Counted from the first letter of the stretch, positions 9,701 to 19,682 are shown. The stretch is DNA of 64,000 nucleotides from Phycisphaeraceae bacterium (GCA_019636695.1 JAHBXD010000002.1:248001-312000); one strand, 5' to 3'. Program-made: numbers and translations. Notes: generated from the letters alone by a model not told the origin.

Positions 9701-9904
9701 GAGGTCGATGTTCCTGAGGTTGTGCTCGCGCGCTCCGCGAACGCGGATGCATCGGTCGGCGACGGCATGGGCCGAGGCGACGACATCGGCGCCCCTGGCC
9801 GGCGTGGGCCTGGCCTTGCCGGGTTTTTTCGGCTCGGTTGAGGCGCCAGATGCCTTGGGTTCGACAATCGCGGCAGGTGTTGTGGTCTTCACGCGTCTGG
9901 CCAT
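6758..9904 (-). CDS. uvrA: Excinuclease ABC subunit A
   Basis: DNA damage recognition ATPase of nucleotide excision repair; acts as a dimer with UvrB. Two ABC ATPase modules are visible: the first has Walker [10 protein letters not shown] and [10 protein letters not shown], the second has [13 protein letters not shown]. Signature motifs LSGGEAQRI and [10 protein letters not shown] and Walker B/Switch [11 protein letters not shown] and [11 protein letters not shown] are intact. Zinc-finger pairs CATC/CPEC and CEAC/CEIC are present. At 1048 residues it is about 100 longer than the usual 940; most of the excess is an Ala/Lys/Pro-rich N-terminal extension of about 50 residues before the conserved [13 protein letters not shown], with no clear downstream start. 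Stands alone; ffh is 179 nt upstream on the same strand. Confidence 0.97.
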   Translation of the reverse strand: MARRVKTTTPAAIVEPKASGASTEPKKPGKARPTPARGADVVASAHAVADRCIRVRGAREHNLRNIDLTLPRDRLIVMTGLSGSGKSSLAFDTIFAEGQRKYMESLSAYARQFLDQLKKPDVDEVEGIPPTIAIEQRSASSNPRSTVATTTEIYDYLRLLFARCGTPHSWAPTRTRKDGSVEERSGALISATSASQIVDAVMKSAPDAATDSAPRMMVLAPVVREKKGFHKDVLEELQRQGWGRARVNGTLVELREALKEGGDNPLGLGRYEKHSIEAVIDRIVLRADVRQRLAESIEAALRLGDGAVVIAVQEPGAEAWRDQWFSEKFADPERPEFALEELSPRLFSFNSPTGACATCHGLGAILEFDEALVAPEPERPLLAGGIAPWKKNGPGGMIYPRKLKWFCRTFNVSPSAPVGDLAADVRKLLFHGGGTGKTKAWPGVLPMLKAWWEKTESQWVREHLQPFMAERTCPECSGDRLRIEALHVLVRSAHFADVVKARSATVIGRPVHDGSLLNIAELSRLTITDALAFVEQLRLSSEQQRIAEPILREVGNRLRFLMSVGLEYLSLDRRTGTLSGGEAQRIRLATQVGSGLVGACYVLDEPTIGLHPRDNSRLIRTLRHLCDIGNTVLVVEHDEEMIRSADHLVDIGPGAGVHGGRVVAQGTVHDICAAPASLTGDYLSRRRSIPVPASRRTLNEKDAIVVKGARQNNLRGIDVAFPLGGLVCVTGVSGSGKSTLVNDILLKSLLRELNKSRVVPGAHARITGLKRVNRVIEVDQSPIGRTPRSNAATYTGIFDDIRALFSQTKEARIRGYKPGRFSFNVSSQQGGGRCEACQGQGLKKIEMHFLPDVYVECEICDGRRYNRETLEVHYRGKSVADVLGMTVEQACEFFDSHPKILRFVECLRDVGLGYITLGQPSTQLSGGEAQRVKLATELGKGGGTKNSPGAYSGAIYILDEPTTGLHFEDVRRLVEVLHRLIDAGNTAIVIEHNLDVIKCADWIIDLGPEGGAGGGQVVACGPPETVASAEASHTGRALKSVLSVPHKR

Positions 9905-10083
9905 GGTGATCCGCAGGAAGGTCGTGTCGAACGGGGATGATCAGAGGCTGAGAAGCGCCGGTGTTGTTGCCGGGCACATCGATGCTTCGGAGACTTCGCC
10001 CGTTTGGCGAGAGAAGATGCAGTCGGGAGTGTGGGAGAGTTGCCCGCGGCAGGCTCGGCCAACCTCGGGAAAACGCGGCAGGT

Positions 10084-11589
10084 TCACTTTTTCCGCCGCT
10101 GCTTGAAGCGCCCCTTGGGGCTTGGAGTGTGGGTGGACCCCTTGGACCGGAAACCCGGAAGCCCATCGACGCCGGGCATCATGCCGGCCATGCCCGCTTC
10201 GCCCATTTCCTTGACCGCGCGCACCTTGCCGGCGACGCCGCCGCCGCTCATCGATTTCATCAGTTTGTTCACGCCGTTGAACTGCTTGACGAGTTGGCTG
10301 ACTTCCTGTTCCGCTACGCCGCTGCCCCGGCTGATGCGCCTGCGGCGGCCGAACTCGATGACATCCGGTTTGCGGCGCTCCTGCGGCGTCATCGAATGGA
10401 TCATTGCCTCGACGCGATCGAGCTGCTTGTCATCGACATGCACATCTTTGAGCATCGACCCCACGCCGGGCAACAGTCCCATGATCTGGCGCAACGGGCC
10501 CATGCGACGAAGCGTCTTGAGCTGGCCGAGGAAGTCGTCCATGGTCATTTCGCCCTTGGCCATCTTGGCTTCGAGTTTGCGGGCTTCTTCTTCGCTGACT
10601 TCCTGCTGGGCCTTTTCGACGAGGCTGACCACGTCTCCCATGCCGAGGATGCGCCCGGCCATGCGCTCGGCATGGAATTCCTCGAGCGCTTCGAGTTTTT
10701 CGCCGACGCCGATGAACCGGATCGTCGCGCCCGTCACGTGTTTCACGCTCAGGGCCGCGCCGCCGCGAGTGTCGGAATCGAACTTGGTGAGGATGATGCC
10801 GTCGACCTCGAGCTTGTCGTGGAACACCCGGGCCGAGTTGACGGCATCCTGCCCGGTCATGGCGTCAACAACGAGGAAGATGTGATGCGGGCTGAGCGCT
10901 CGCTTAATCTGGTGCAGCTCGCCCATCAGGTCGTCGTTGATGTGCAGCCGACCCGCTGTATCGAGAATCAGCGTGTCCACACCGAGTTTCTGGGCCTCTT
11001 TGTACGCCCGCTGGCAGACCTGCACGGCCACGCCGACCGCTTTGCCGTAGGCTGCGCATTTGTCCGGCTCGGCGTAAAAATGGACCTGCGCTCCGCCCGA
11101 CATCTCCGTCTGCACCTGCCGGGCGATGGTTCCTAACTGCTCTACCGCCGCGGGGCGCTGCAGGTCGGCCGCGGCGAGCATGACCGAACGTCCGCGCTTC
11201 TTGAGATAGGCGGCGAGCTTGCCGCACGTGGTGGTCTTGCCCGAGCCTTGCAGTCCGCACATCATGACGACCGTCGGCCCGGGGCTGATGCGCATGATGC
11301 CCGGCCCGGATTCTTCGTCAGTCGCGCCGCCGAGAAAATCGACGAGGGCGTCATGGACAATCGCGATCATCTCCTGCCCGGGCTTGACGCTCTTGGTCAC
11401 TTCGCGGCCGACGGCGTCGTCGAGCACTCTTTCGCAGAACGCATCGACCACACCAAGGTTGACATCGGCATCGAGCAGCGCAGTACGGACCTCATCCATC
11501 GCCTCGCGGACGTTTCCTTCCGAGATCTTGCTCTGCCCGCTGAGTTTGCGGAGCACATTGGAAAAACCGTCGCTCAGTCGTTCGAACAT
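10084..11589 (-). CDS. ffh: Signal recognition particle protein Ffh (SRP54)
   Basis: GTPase that binds the signal sequence and the 4.5S RNA and targets nascent membrane proteins to FtsY and the translocon. The N domain starts at [10 protein letters not shown] motifs are [15 protein letters not shown] (P-loop), DTAGRL and TKFD, and the C-terminal Met-rich M domain ends in a basic tail GRFKQRRKK. The frame stays open upstream to 11754 but the family start MFERL at 11589 has a GGGAG Shine-Dalgarno about seven nt upstream. The 501-residue length is slightly above the usual 450 because of a short insertion after the P-loop region and a longer M domain tail. Confidence 0.97.
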   Translation of the reverse strand: MFERLSDGFSNVLRKLSGQSKISEGNVREAMDEVRTALLDADVNLGVVDAFCERVLDDAVGREVTKSVKPGQEMIAIVHDALVDFLGGATDEESGPGIMRISPGPTVVMMCGLQGSGKTTTCGKLAAYLKKRGRSVMLAAADLQRPAAVEQLGTIARQVQTEMSGGAQVHFYAEPDKCAAYGKAVGVAVQVCQRAYKEAQKLGVDTLILDTAGRLHINDDLMGELHQIKRALSPHHIFLVVDAMTGQDAVNSARVFHDKLEVDGIILTKFDSDTRGGAALSVKHVTGATIRFIGVGEKLEALEEFHAERMAGRILGMGDVVSLVEKAQQEVSEEEARKLEAKMAKGEMTMDDFLGQLKTLRRMGPLRQIMGLLPGVGSMLKDVHVDDKQLDRVEAMIHSMTPQERRKPDVIEFGRRRRISRGSGVAEQEVSQLVKQFNGVNKLMKSMSGGGVAGKVRAVKEMGEAGMAGMMPGVDGLPGFRSKGSTHTPSPKGRFKQRRKK

Positions 11590-11778
11590 GCAGACTCCCG
11601 TCTCTTGGTTGCGTCGCCGCCGACCGCGCCCCGTGCGCACGCGGGCACCGGATGACGAGCGCGCGGTTGCACTCGCCGACCGTTGACCGGGCCGGAGATC
11701 AGGGCTTGACCAATCAAGCGTATGCCCGTCGATGGGAGCCTCGCCCGGAGCCACCCAGCGGGAAAACCCGGGTAAGAA

Positions 11779-12432
11779 CTAGGGCAGGCGGAACATCAGC
11801 CCGAGATAAAAAACCGCGGCATCGTGAGGGTCGTTGTCGTCATCGCCCCACAGGTGGCCGTTGGAAACGTGATGCCATCGCACGCCGCCGATGAGGCGGG
11901 TTGCGCCCTCGTCGAGTCGAAGCGTTCCCCCCACTCCGGCCCGGGGTGTGAAGCCGAAATGTTTGGCGCTCTGGGGCACGGCGTCGGTGGCGACCTGCAC
12001 CCCGATACCGAGATCGACAAAAAACGTCCAACGGTCTTCGTTGACCAGGTGGTAGCGGAAAATCATGGCCGCGTTCAAGGCCGCGGCGTTGTCGCCGCGC
12101 TGGTCGTAGTACCAGGCGCCGGCTTCGATGATCCACTCAAAGTCATCATCGAGAAACCGGCTGTAGGCGACCGCGAGATTCATATCGTGTGCGCGGGCGA
12201 AATCGTGCCCATAGCCGGCCGTCACCGTCAGCCATTCCTGCCCATGCGTGCCGAACCTCTGCACCGGGGCGGGCACATCTGCCGGGTCGGGCCGGGCGGA
12301 GTCATCGGCCAGATGGGTGATCGCGGGCAAGGCATGATCCCACAGGCTCCAGCCATCGACGGCGCGGACGGGCGAGACGGCGCACATTGCGGCGACAGCC
12401 CCCCCCACCCCTGCAAAGAATCTCGTGTGCAT
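11779..12432 (-). CDS. PagL-like lipid A 3-O-deacylase / acyloxyacyl hydrolase
   Basis: Predicted outer-membrane beta-barrel enzyme that removes the 3-O acyl chain of lipid A. Residues 1-25 form a signal peptide (ending near SPVRA). The rest is alternating hydrophobic strands, and near the C-terminus GGVRWHHVSNGHL supplies the His-x-Ser pair of the PagL catalytic triad; the acidic partner would be among the following D/E residues. The chain ends in Phe-Arg-Leu-Pro after a final strand. Implies a lipid A containing envelope, consistent with the LAB_N gene at 39.1 kb. The first in-frame start is TTG at 12438 but ATG at 12432 is preferred. Confidence 0.75.
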   Translation of the reverse strand: MHTRFFAGVGGAVAAMCAVSPVRAVDGWSLWDHALPAITHLADDSARPDPADVPAPVQRFGTHGQEWLTVTAGYGHDFARAHDMNLAVAYSRFLDDDFEWIIEAGAWYYDQRGDNAAALNAAMIFRYHLVNEDRWTFFVDLGIGVQVATDAVPQSAKHFGFTPRAGVGGTLRLDEGATRLIGGVRWHHVSNGHLWGDDDNDPHDAAVFYLGLMFRLP

Positions 12433-12481
12433 CGCCAAGCGTATGGCGCGACCATCCGCAGCCGGGCTAGGCTTAGCCGGT

Positions 12482-12682
12482 ATGTCCGGTCACGACCCGC
12501 AGCAGCGCATCGATCGCCTTGAGGAAGAATTGCTCTACTCAGCCCGCCAGAACGAGCAGATGCACGAACTTCTTCTCCTGCTGCACAAGCGGTTTGACGA
12601 GCTCACACGTCGAGTCGAGGTGCTCGAGCGCCGGACCGCCGCATCGACCCAAGACACCCCATCGCACCCGCCCGAAGGCTGA
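12482..12682 (+). CDS. SlyX-like short coiled-coil protein
   Basis: A 66-residue, mostly helical protein: IDRLEEELLYSARQNEQMHELL followed by RFDELTRRVEVLERR forms two heptad stretches like the SlyX family. SlyX function is unknown even in Escherichia coli. The start at 12482 was chosen because the upstream frame overlaps the divergent deacylase gene. A TAGGCT hexamer eight bases before the ATG and the lack of a Shine-Dalgarno suggest a leaderless or very short leader. Divergent from the pagL-like gene and followed by a phosphohexomutase. Confidence 0.7.
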   Translation: MSGHDPQQRIDRLEEELLYSARQNEQMHELLLLLHKRFDELTRRVEVLERRTAASTQDTPSHPPEG

Positions 12683-12756
12683 CCCTGGGCGTGCCTTGGC
12701 GATGGAGTATGCGCCCCTGTACGCCCGATCAAAACCTGATGCCCCCGGAACCTCTG

Positions 12757-14181
12757 ATGACCGATGCCCCCCTCATGCTCAGTGTCTCCGGCTGCCGCGG
12801 AATCGTCGGCCGGAGCCTCACTCCCGAAACCGCAGCGCGATTCGCCGGCGCATTTGCCGGGTGGTTGAACGATCGTTACGGCCCCGGGCAACGCCTGGTG
12901 CTTGCTCGCGATGGCCGGGCGGGCGGAGAGTCGATCCACGCGGCGGCCCTTGCAGGATTGACGGGCGCGGGGTGCCACGTGACCGATCTCGGCATCGCGA
13001 TGACCCCCACGGCCGGTGTGATGGTCGATCGTCTGGCCTGCCGGGCGGGCATGGTGGTCACCGCCAGCCACAACCCGCAGCAATGGAACGGCCTCAAGTG
13101 CCTGCTTGCCGACGGCGGGCGTGAACCCTCGGCCGCGGCCCCGCCCAAGGCAGCGGCCGACGAAATTATCGCACGCTTTCAGGCTGGGCGGCCCGGTCTG
13201 GTCGAGTGGTCGCTGCTTGGCCGTGTCGAGCGATGCAACACGCACGACCAAGACCATGTCGAGATCGTGATTTCGGCGCTTGAAGAACTGCTGGGCGGCC
13301 CATGCGATGCACTGGGCGAAGGGCGCTCGTTTGTGCTCGACAGCGTCAATGCCTCGGGGGTCATCGCCGGACCGCTCATGCTTGAAGCCCTGGGTGTTGA
13401 TGAAATATTGCATCTGGGCGGTGAACCGACAGGGCTGTTTCCCCATCCCCCCGAGCCTATCCGCGAGAACCTCACTGGGTTGTCGGAGGCGGTGCGCGAG
13501 TCAGGTGCTGCGGCGGGATTTGCGCAGGATCCTGACGCCGATCGCCTCGCGATTGTCGATGAGATCGGGAATTACATTGGTGAGGAATTCACGCTCGCAC
13601 TCGGCGCGCTGGCGGTGCTCGAAGCCCTTGGTGATCGCGCAAGAGGCTGTGTGCTGGCGACGAACCTCTCGACCAGCCGCATGCTCGAAGACATTGCCGC
13701 ACGCTTCGGCGCTTCAGTCGTGCGCACGCCGGTGGGCGAAGCCAACGTTGTCGAGGCGATGAAGGCGCACCGATCGGTGATCGGGGGCGAAGGCAACGGG
13801 GGTGTCATCTGGCCGGCCGTCACCTACATCCGCGACAGCTTGAGCGCCATGGCGTTGGTCACGGCGCTCCTTCGCCGCACCGGCAAGCCGCTGAGCGAAC
13901 TGGTTGGCTCGATCCCGGCGTATGCCATCGAAAAGCGCAAGGTCGATCTGCCTTCTCGCGATGCAGCCGAACCGGCTGTACGGGCTGTTACCCGTGCCTA
14001 TGCTGCGGCACGAATCGACACGCAAGACGGTGTCCGGGTTGACTGGCTCGAGGATCGGGCATGGCTCCATGTTCGAGCCAGCAACACCGAACCGATCATG
14101 CGTCTCATCGCCGAAGCCCCGACGCTCGAAAAGGCCCGCGCGATTCTTGATGACGCCTCCCGGGTGATCGCCGAAGGCTGA
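12757..14181 (+). CDS. Phosphohexomutase (phosphomannomutase/GlmM-like)
   Basis: Interconverts hexose 1- and 6-phosphates (mannose, glucose or glucosamine phosphate). All four alpha-D-phosphohexomutase signatures are present: the active serine loop TASHNP, the Mg site DPDADR, the sugar-specificity loop GEGNGG and the phosphate-binding RASNTEPIMR. The 474-residue length fits. The short, slightly unusual GEGNGG (GlmM usually has GEQSGH, mannomutases GExSGH) leaves the substrate open. In-frame ATGs also exist at 12739 and 12691; 12757 gives the family-like N-terminus. A few genes from asparagine synthase and glycosyltransferases, so sugar nucleotide supply is plausible. Confidence 0.88.
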   Translation: MTDAPLMLSVSGCRGIVGRSLTPETAARFAGAFAGWLNDRYGPGQRLVLARDGRAGGESIHAAALAGLTGAGCHVTDLGIAMTPTAGVMVDRLACRAGMVVTASHNPQQWNGLKCLLADGGREPSAAAPPKAAADEIIARFQAGRPGLVEWSLLGRVERCNTHDQDHVEIVISALEELLGGPCDALGEGRSFVLDSVNASGVIAGPLMLEALGVDEILHLGGEPTGLFPHPPEPIRENLTGLSEAVRESGAAAGFAQDPDADRLAIVDEIGNYIGEEFTLALGALAVLEALGDRARGCVLATNLSTSRMLEDIAARFGASVVRTPVGEANVVEAMKAHRSVIGGEGNGGVIWPAVTYIRDSLSAMALVTALLRRTGKPLSELVGSIPAYAIEKRKVDLPSRDAAEPAVRAVTRAYAAARIDTQDGVRVDWLEDRAWLHVRASNTEPIMRLIAEAPTLEKARAILDDASRVIAEG

Positions 14182-14276
14182 CGTGGCACAATCCCCCAAT
14201 GCCAACCTGCCAAAGCGCCGATAACTCGTAGGCGAAGCCGAGGCGCCTCGCCCAACGTGAGAGGGATTTCGCCGAC

Positions 14277-16109
14277 ATGTGCGGCATTCTCGCCATCGCG
14301 CAGGCCGTTCCCGACCCGCAGACCTTGACCCCCCCAGGTTGGGGTGATGCCCTTTCGCTCCTTGCTCGACGCGGACCGGATGGTCGCGGCGATTGGCAGT
14401 CGGCGTCGATGTTGGCCAGACTTGGCCACACGCGACTCGCGATCAACGACTTATCGGACCGAGGCTCCCAGCCGATGGTGCTCTCGTCTGACCAACCCCT
14501 CGCCCTCGTTTTCAATGGAGAGATCTACAACGCCCCGGAACTGCGTACCCGGCTGACCGGCCTCGGCTGCGCGTTTCGCTCTACAGCCGACACCGAAGTT
14601 CTGCTCCATGCCCTTGCGGTGTGGGGGGTTGACGAGACGCTTGCCCGTATTCGAGGGATGTATGCCTTCATCGTGTGGGATGAGCGGGATCGGTCGATCA
14701 CCGCGGCGACCGACCACGTCGGCATGAAACCGCTGGTTTTTGCCGTCGGTGACGGCGTGTTCCGAGCTGCGTCCGATGCTGACGCCCTGCGAGCAATTCT
14801 GCCGCGGCGACCCGATCTCGATCCTCAGGCGCTCTGTCATGTCGTCAGCCTGGGGTATATCCCGGCTCCGCTGACGATCTGGCGTGATGTGCGGAAACTC
14901 GCCCCGGGTCATGTAGTTCGCTGGACGGCGGATCACGGCGTGCGCGAGCATCGATATTGGTCGCCGCCATCCTTCATCGCCGACGGCCCTGCCGATGACT
15001 TTGCCGAGGTCTGGGAGCCGATCGTGCGGCAGCACCTGCTGAGCGACGTGCCCATCGGCACATTTCTCAGCGCCGGGCTTGATTCATCGACCGTGGCCCT
15101 GGCCCTCAAGCGACTCGGTGAGCACCCGACGTGCTTCAGCCTGGCTTTGCCCTCGCGTGATGATGAAAGCCTCGAAGCCGCGGAAACCGCGCGTCATCTC
15201 GGGCTGCCCTTTCAGGCCGTTGCCTTTGCTGACCAGCCGCTCGCAGAGACGCTTCACCAGACCGCCGCGGCCTTTGATGAACCGCAGGCGTATACCGCGC
15301 TGCTGACGCAGGTTTCACTTTGTCGGGCGACGCGCACCCATGCCAAGGTCATGCTGACCGGTGACGGCGGCGACGAAGCTTTCGGCGGGTACATCTGGCA
15401 CCGACAACCCCCCGTCACAAGCCAGAGCATGCGTAGTTCGGCCGATGCTCTGGCGGCCCGTGCGGCACGACCGGACGCCGACGCCGCGACCAGGCGTGCA
15501 GCGCTGGATGCGCTGGCCTCGCGATCGTTCGTCCATGCGTTTCTTCAAGCGGTGCTTCCGAGGTTTCATCCGGCGGAAGCTCGCGCACTTTTCGCGCCGC
15601 TCTCACCCGAATACGACGACGAGATCTATGCAGCGCCCGCGTCGGCCGAAGATGCCCCTTGGCTTCCCTGGCCTCGGCGCGCACAGCGCCTTGACCTGCT
15701 GACATTCTGTGCCGGTTCGATTCTTCCGAAGATCGACCGGGCCTCGATGAGCGTGGGGCTTGAACTGCGTTGCCCTTTCCTGGATCGGCGCATGCTCGAA
15801 TGGTCGCTTCGGCGGCCCGGGCAGCCGGACGAGGCCGACCCTGCCCGTGCCAAGCCCGATGTGCGAGCCTATTTGCAGGGTCATGTGCCCGAGCGCGTGC
15901 TGACACGCCAGAAGCAGGGTTTCAGTCTGCGCATGCGTCAGCAGGATCCTTGGACGAACCTGATGCCGTGGTTTGAAACTACTCGGCTTGCGCGCGAGGG
16001 CGTGCTTCACGAACAATGGCGGGCTTTTGTCGAGCGTGATGCCCCGTATGCCGAATCCAGACGGTTTATTCTCTGCATGCTTGCCGCATGGGCCGAGGAG
16101 CGAATCTGA
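14277..16109 (+). CDS. asnB: Asparagine synthase (glutamine-hydrolysing)
   Basis: Makes asparagine from aspartate, ATP and glutamine. Cys2 directly after the initiator Met is the glutaminase nucleophile (MCGILAIA), followed by RRGPDGRG and FNGEIYN of the class II glutamine amidotransferase domain (residues about 1-200). The synthetase half has the PP-loop FLSAGLDSSTVAL, GDGGDEAFGGY and the KIDRASMSVGLELRCPFLD stretch. Length 610 is normal. Its stop shares one base with the start of the following glycosyltransferase (TGATG), indicating translational coupling. Asparagine synthases of this branch often sit in exopolysaccharide clusters where they may amidate sugars or peptides, so the true substrate is uncertain. 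Confidence 0.9.
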   Translation: MCGILAIAQAVPDPQTLTPPGWGDALSLLARRGPDGRGDWQSASMLARLGHTRLAINDLSDRGSQPMVLSSDQPLALVFNGEIYNAPELRTRLTGLGCAFRSTADTEVLLHALAVWGVDETLARIRGMYAFIVWDERDRSITAATDHVGMKPLVFAVGDGVFRAASDADALRAILPRRPDLDPQALCHVVSLGYIPAPLTIWRDVRKLAPGHVVRWTADHGVREHRYWSPPSFIADGPADDFAEVWEPIVRQHLLSDVPIGTFLSAGLDSSTVALALKRLGEHPTCFSLALPSRDDESLEAAETARHLGLPFQAVAFADQPLAETLHQTAAAFDEPQAYTALLTQVSLCRATRTHAKVMLTGDGGDEAFGGYIWHRQPPVTSQSMRSSADALAARAARPDADAATRRAALDALASRSFVHAFLQAVLPRFHPAEARALFAPLSPEYDDEIYAAPASAEDAPWLPWPRRAQRLDLLTFCAGSILPKIDRASMSVGLELRCPFLDRRMLEWSLRRPGQPDEADPARAKPDVRAYLQGHVPERVLTRQKQGFSLRMRQQDPWTNLMPWFETTRLAREGVLHEQWRAFVERDAPYAESRRFILCMLAAWAEERI

Positions 16110-17287
16110 TGCGTATCGCCTGCCTCAGCGACATTCAGTTGACCAGCCCGCGCGCCCATGCCATCAACGCCGTCAAAACGACGGGCGGGTTCGTGCGCCT
16201 GGGGCACGAAGTGTTGTTTCTGTGCGCGCCGCTCGATCTCTCCGGCCCGGCGGGTTCGCAGGCCCCGATCGACCCGCGGGCCCTTGCCCGCGCGCTGCAC
16301 GACCTCGGAGAACCCTCGCTGCGTGTAGCGTGTTCGCCGATTGACCGCCGCCACCCGGGCGACCCGCGCCGATGCCTGGCCTTCGGTGCGTGGGCGGCTG
16401 ATCGCGTGCGCGTTTTCAACGCTGATATGGTGTACACGCGTGATTTCGCCGCCGCGAGTGCGTGCGCTGATCTTGGCATCCCCACGATCATCGAATCGCA
16501 TGCCTACGTGGGCGATACCAACCCGCTTCTTCAGGCGTGTATCGACGCCACCGCCCGCACAGAGAACCCGATGACGCTCTGCACCATCTCGGCCCGCTTG
16601 CGCGAGCACTATGTGCAGCGCGGGGCAGCGCCTGATCGCACGCACATCGTGCCCGACGGCGTCGATCTTGATCTCTTCAGCCGGCCAGCACGCCTGCCTC
16701 CTTCGCCCCTATCCGGGCATGGGCCGCATGTGGTCTATGCCGGACATTTGTATGACTACAAGGGCATCCCCGATGTGCTCGTCGCCGCGGGCCGCCTGCC
16801 TGAGACCTGCTTTCACCTCGTGGGTGGACTTCCGGAAGATATTGCGCGAACGGCAGAGGCAATCGAAGCCGCGGGGCTGCGAAATGTGACCTTGCACGGA
16901 CGCGTGCCCCACGCCGCGGTGCCGCCATATCTCTGGCATGCCGATGTGCTGTTGCTGCCGCCGAGCGCCCGCGAGGCGAGCAAAGACTGGACAAGCCCGG
17001 TCAAGCTTGGTGAATATTTCGCTTCGGGCGCCGAAGTCGTCTGCACGTCGATTCCGGCGCTGCGCGATTGGCTCGATGACGAAGTTACGTGGTGCAATCC
17101 TGATGACGGCGAAGACCTCGCCCGCACCATTGCCCGAACACTTGAACTGGCCTCTGCCGAGCGCGCGCGCCGGCGCCATGTCCGGCTGCGCAAAGCGGTT
17201 GGGTGGTCCTATCCGCAGCGGGCGGCCGCACTCCTTCGCTGCGCCGGCTGGGCTTCGATCGCCGAGGCCTCGTCGCAGGCCGCATGA
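16109..17287 (+). CDS. Glycosyltransferase family 4-like (GT-B)
   Basis: Predicted retaining glycosyltransferase of GT-B fold. Residue 1 is the ATG that overlaps the asnB stop. The N-terminal half has the donor-independent Rossmann features (MRIACLSDIQLTSPRAHAIN, then an internal VPDGVDLDLF typical of GT4 linkers). The C-terminal half has VVYAGHLYDYKGI, LVGGLPED, LHGRVPHAAVPPYLWHADVLLLPP and PVKLGEYFASGAEVVC, where the Glu of KLGEYFASG matches the EX7E-type nucleotide-binding end. Coupled translation to asnB suggests joint glycan function. Confidence 0.85.
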   Translation: MRIACLSDIQLTSPRAHAINAVKTTGGFVRLGHEVLFLCAPLDLSGPAGSQAPIDPRALARALHDLGEPSLRVACSPIDRRHPGDPRRCLAFGAWAADRVRVFNADMVYTRDFAAASACADLGIPTIIESHAYVGDTNPLLQACIDATARTENPMTLCTISARLREHYVQRGAAPDRTHIVPDGVDLDLFSRPARLPPSPLSGHGPHVVYAGHLYDYKGIPDVLVAAGRLPETCFHLVGGLPEDIARTAEAIEAAGLRNVTLHGRVPHAAVPPYLWHADVLLLPPSAREASKDWTSPVKLGEYFASGAEVVCTSIPALRDWLDDEVTWCNPDDGEDLARTIARTLELASAERARRRHVRLRKAVGWSYPQRAAALLRCAGWASIAEASSQAA

Positions 17288-17294
17288 TGCGCCA

Positions 17295-19001
17295 TCATGC
17301 TGCACGCCGCGTCGCTGCAGGCAACACCGGTTCGCCCACGTTGATGCGCAACACAACCTCATCATGCACGGTGTCTATGCGCCCCGAGGGGTGGGCGTAG
17401 GTCTCCACGGCCCGCACGATAATCTCGCGCAATGGTTCATCGTCGTGATAAGGCACCCCTCGCATGCCGACGTCGATGTGCTTCGGCGCAGCGCACGCGC
17501 GGAGAAGTCGCCTCCACCAGCGATGCCTTCCCGGTCGAACACACGCCCGGCGAATGACCTCTTCGAGCACGTTCGCCGAAGCGGGATCATATTTCTTTAA
17601 CCCGCGATGCGCACACAGGCGTGTAATTGCTTCCGGGTCTCCGCCGGTGGCGCAAATCGCCTCGGCAAGCCCGTTGGCCCGCTCGTCCCTGCGCGTGTTG
17701 CATCCGAAAGTATCGACCAGATGCGGCCTTCGGCGAAGGAAGTAGAACCGACCCTGTGCGAATATCACATCCAGCGGAGCAAAAAACGCGGCGGGCAGTT
17801 CATACGTTGTTCCGCTCTCACCCACGGCGATAAATCGAAAATAGATGCACAGGCGCGTGTCGCTCCACCCCAGGCGAACGGGCGCCATCACCACCATCGC
17901 TAGCGGCAGCACCAGCAGGGTCGCCCACAACGCTCCCCATCCGAACATGCCGCCCGATCCCGACTCGACCAGCACGAGCGTCATGACGATCAGTGCGGCG
18001 TCGGCCGTTGCCCACTTATAAAAATTGATCGCGCTGGTGGCATAAATGCCCGCGTGCAGCACGATGCACCCTCCGAGCACCCCCACCGCAACCCACGGGT
18101 GCACCGGGGCCAACACTGCCCCAAGCTCGACCGCAAGCGTTGCTGCCGCCAACACGGGGGTGCCCCGACGCAGAATTCCGGCGAGCCGGGCCGCGCTCTT
18201 CCCCGACAACCGCGACATCCACCCTTGGGCATGCGCGTTGATAAACAGGTTGACCAGCTCATTTCGCCGCAGCCACCACGTTACTCCCTCGGCTAGCCTC
18301 AGCTTGGCCAACCCCGCGGCAGCATAATGCGCACCAAAGACTGCGAGCATGGCGATCGGCACGACCCCTGGTTCTCCCACGCCGACCGAGGCGAGCAGCG
18401 CGCCGATCCCGGCTGTCGAGAGCAGATCAATCGGCAGACGCACAGGCGTGCGCGTCGCGAAAAACGTACGCGGGTGATCAAACTGCCCGAGCACGACAAA
18501 CAACACCATCAGAAACGGCGCCACCGCCGCCGGGTGCATCCAGATCGCGCAGGCCAGGATCGGCAATGCCAGTCGCTCCAGCAGATGCGCACGCTCATAG
18601 AGATAGTTCCGCTCGTAGGTCGCATACGCCCACGCCAGCACTGAAGCCATGATCACGGCCGCAATCCGGACGGCCTGGCCCGTCTCACCCAGCGCCCCCC
18701 ACCCTGCCCCCGTTGCGGCAGCCAGCACCACGGGCGCCGCCGCTAGGGCAACCAGCACCGGATGCCGCATCACGCAGATCAGCGGACTGAACGAGCGGTA
18801 CGCCCCTTCATCGAGTCTGGAGTGATGCTCGAGAGCCTTTCTCCAAAGGCCGCACGTCCCGATCACCAGGCACAGACCGACCAGCATGAGCACGCGCAAA
18901 CCTCCGCGGGGCGATGCCGCTCCGGGGTCTTCATCGACCACCCCGCCGGGGCGGGATGAGTTCGGCTTGCGGCGAAACGAGACCGAATGGGGCACCGGCA
19001 C
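17295..19001 (-). CDS. Multi-pass membrane protein, possibly HTTM/gamma-carboxylase-like
   Basis: About eleven hydrophobic segments span residues 35-410, then a soluble C-terminal region of about 150 residues rich in Arg and His with no recognised domain. The segment HAGIYATSAINFYKWATADAAL resembles the HTTM (vitamin K-dependent carboxylase-like) membrane fold, where an Ile/Asn-Phe-x-Lys-Trp element is common, but the match is weak. The listed start at 19001 is a GTG; an internal ATG at codon 39, just before the first helix, is also possible. Convergent with the glycosyltransferase gene, seven bases apart. Function unknown. Confidence 0.6.
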   Translation of the reverse strand: MPVPHSVSFRRKPNSSRPGGVVDEDPGAASPRGGLRVLMLVGLCLVIGTCGLWRKALEHHSRLDEGAYRSFSPLICVMRHPVLVALAAAPVVLAAATGAGWGALGETGQAVRIAAVIMASVLAWAYATYERNYLYERAHLLERLALPILACAIWMHPAAVAPFLMVLFVVLGQFDHPRTFFATRTPVRLPIDLLSTAGIGALLASVGVGEPGVVPIAMLAVFGAHYAAAGLAKLRLAEGVTWWLRRNELVNLFINAHAQGWMSRLSGKSAARLAGILRRGTPVLAAATLAVELGAVLAPVHPWVAVGVLGGCIVLHAGIYATSAINFYKWATADAALIVMTLVLVESGSGGMFGWGALWATLLVLPLAMVVMAPVRLGWSDTRLCIYFRFIAVGESGTTYELPAAFFAPLDVIFAQGRFYFLRRRPHLVDTFGCNTRRDERANGLAEAICATGGDPEAITRLCAHRGLKKYDPASANVLEEVIRRACVRPGRHRWWRRLLRACAAPKHIDVGMRGVPYHDDEPLREIIVRAVETYAHPSGRIDTVHDEVVLRINVGEPVLPAATRRAA

Positions 19002-19217
19002 CCGCGCGGTATGACAGGTGCATGAACCTCACCACGTCAAATCCAGAGCCCGAGCCATCGATAGCCGTGAAGGATGCCTCCGCAGGCATGGCCCAGCGCA
19101 AGGGGTTTTACGACTGTGCGCAGAGTTCACCTCGCCAAGTGCGCGCGATGGACACCCCGCACCGCACACCTCTGAATCTCGCCGAATCAGACCTTGACGC
19201 CGGAGCACCTGCATGCC

Positions 19218-19682
19218 TCAGGTCGGTGGCTTACCGATATCTTCGCCCCAGCGGTCCGGGTTCTTTTCAATCCACGCTCGCATCGTCTCGATGCAACGCT
19301 CATCCGGCATCAGCACAACTTCGACCTTGGCGTCGCGCAGCCAGTTTTCTCGGCCCTGGAAATTGACGTTATCCGCGATGATGACTCGGGGGATGCGATG
19401 CAGCACGGTCATGCCCGAACACATCGCGCAGGGGCTGAGCGTTGTTGCCAAGGTCAACTCGTGCCAATCGCGCCGACGCCCCGCGTTGCGCATTGCGACC
19501 ATCTCCCCGTGCGCTGTCGTGTCGCCGTCCTGCTCGCGCCTGTTGTGCCCCACGGCCACGATCGCCCCCGAGCGGGTCATCAGGCTCGAACCGATCGGGA
19601 AGCCCCCCTCCGAGATCGACTTGAGCATCTGGACATACGCTGCATCAATCGCCAACTGGTCGAGTTCCTGTTGAGACAACAT
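19218..19682 (-). CDS. Nucleoside/cytosine deaminase, FCY1-type
   Basis: Zinc-dependent deaminase of the CDA fold. The active site is visible: HGE (zinc His and catalytic Glu) in the middle and PCAMC (two zinc Cys) downstream. The rest follows fungal cytosine deaminase closely: GGFPIGSSL near the N-terminus, TLSPCAMCSGM, NVNFQGRENWLR, and the C-terminal RWGEDIG that parallels the yeast enzyme's end. This favours cytosine (or a related base) over tRNA adenosine as substrate. Start at 19682 has GGGAAGG about six nt upstream; the longer frame from 19724 adds a non-conserved Gly/Pro stretch. Length 154 fits. Confidence 0.82.
   Translation of the reverse strand: MLSQQELDQLAIDAAYVQMLKSISEGGFPIGSSLMTRSGAIVAVGHNRREQDGDTTAHGEMVAMRNAGRRRDWHELTLATTLSPCAMCSGMTVLHRIPRVIIADNVNFQGRENWLRDAKVEVVLMPDERCIETMRAWIEKNPDRWGEDIGKPPT

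Noticed and set aside
9961..11136. 391-residue plus-strand open frame opposite ffh
   Set aside because: Composition rich in His/Ala/Asp and no motif; ffh on the other strand has all SRP54 motifs.
14182..14276. Possible structured RNA upstream of asnB (GGCG-AAGCCGA-GGCGCC region)
   Set aside because: GC-rich pairing only; no conserved riboswitch motif could be matched, and the segment is under 100 bases.
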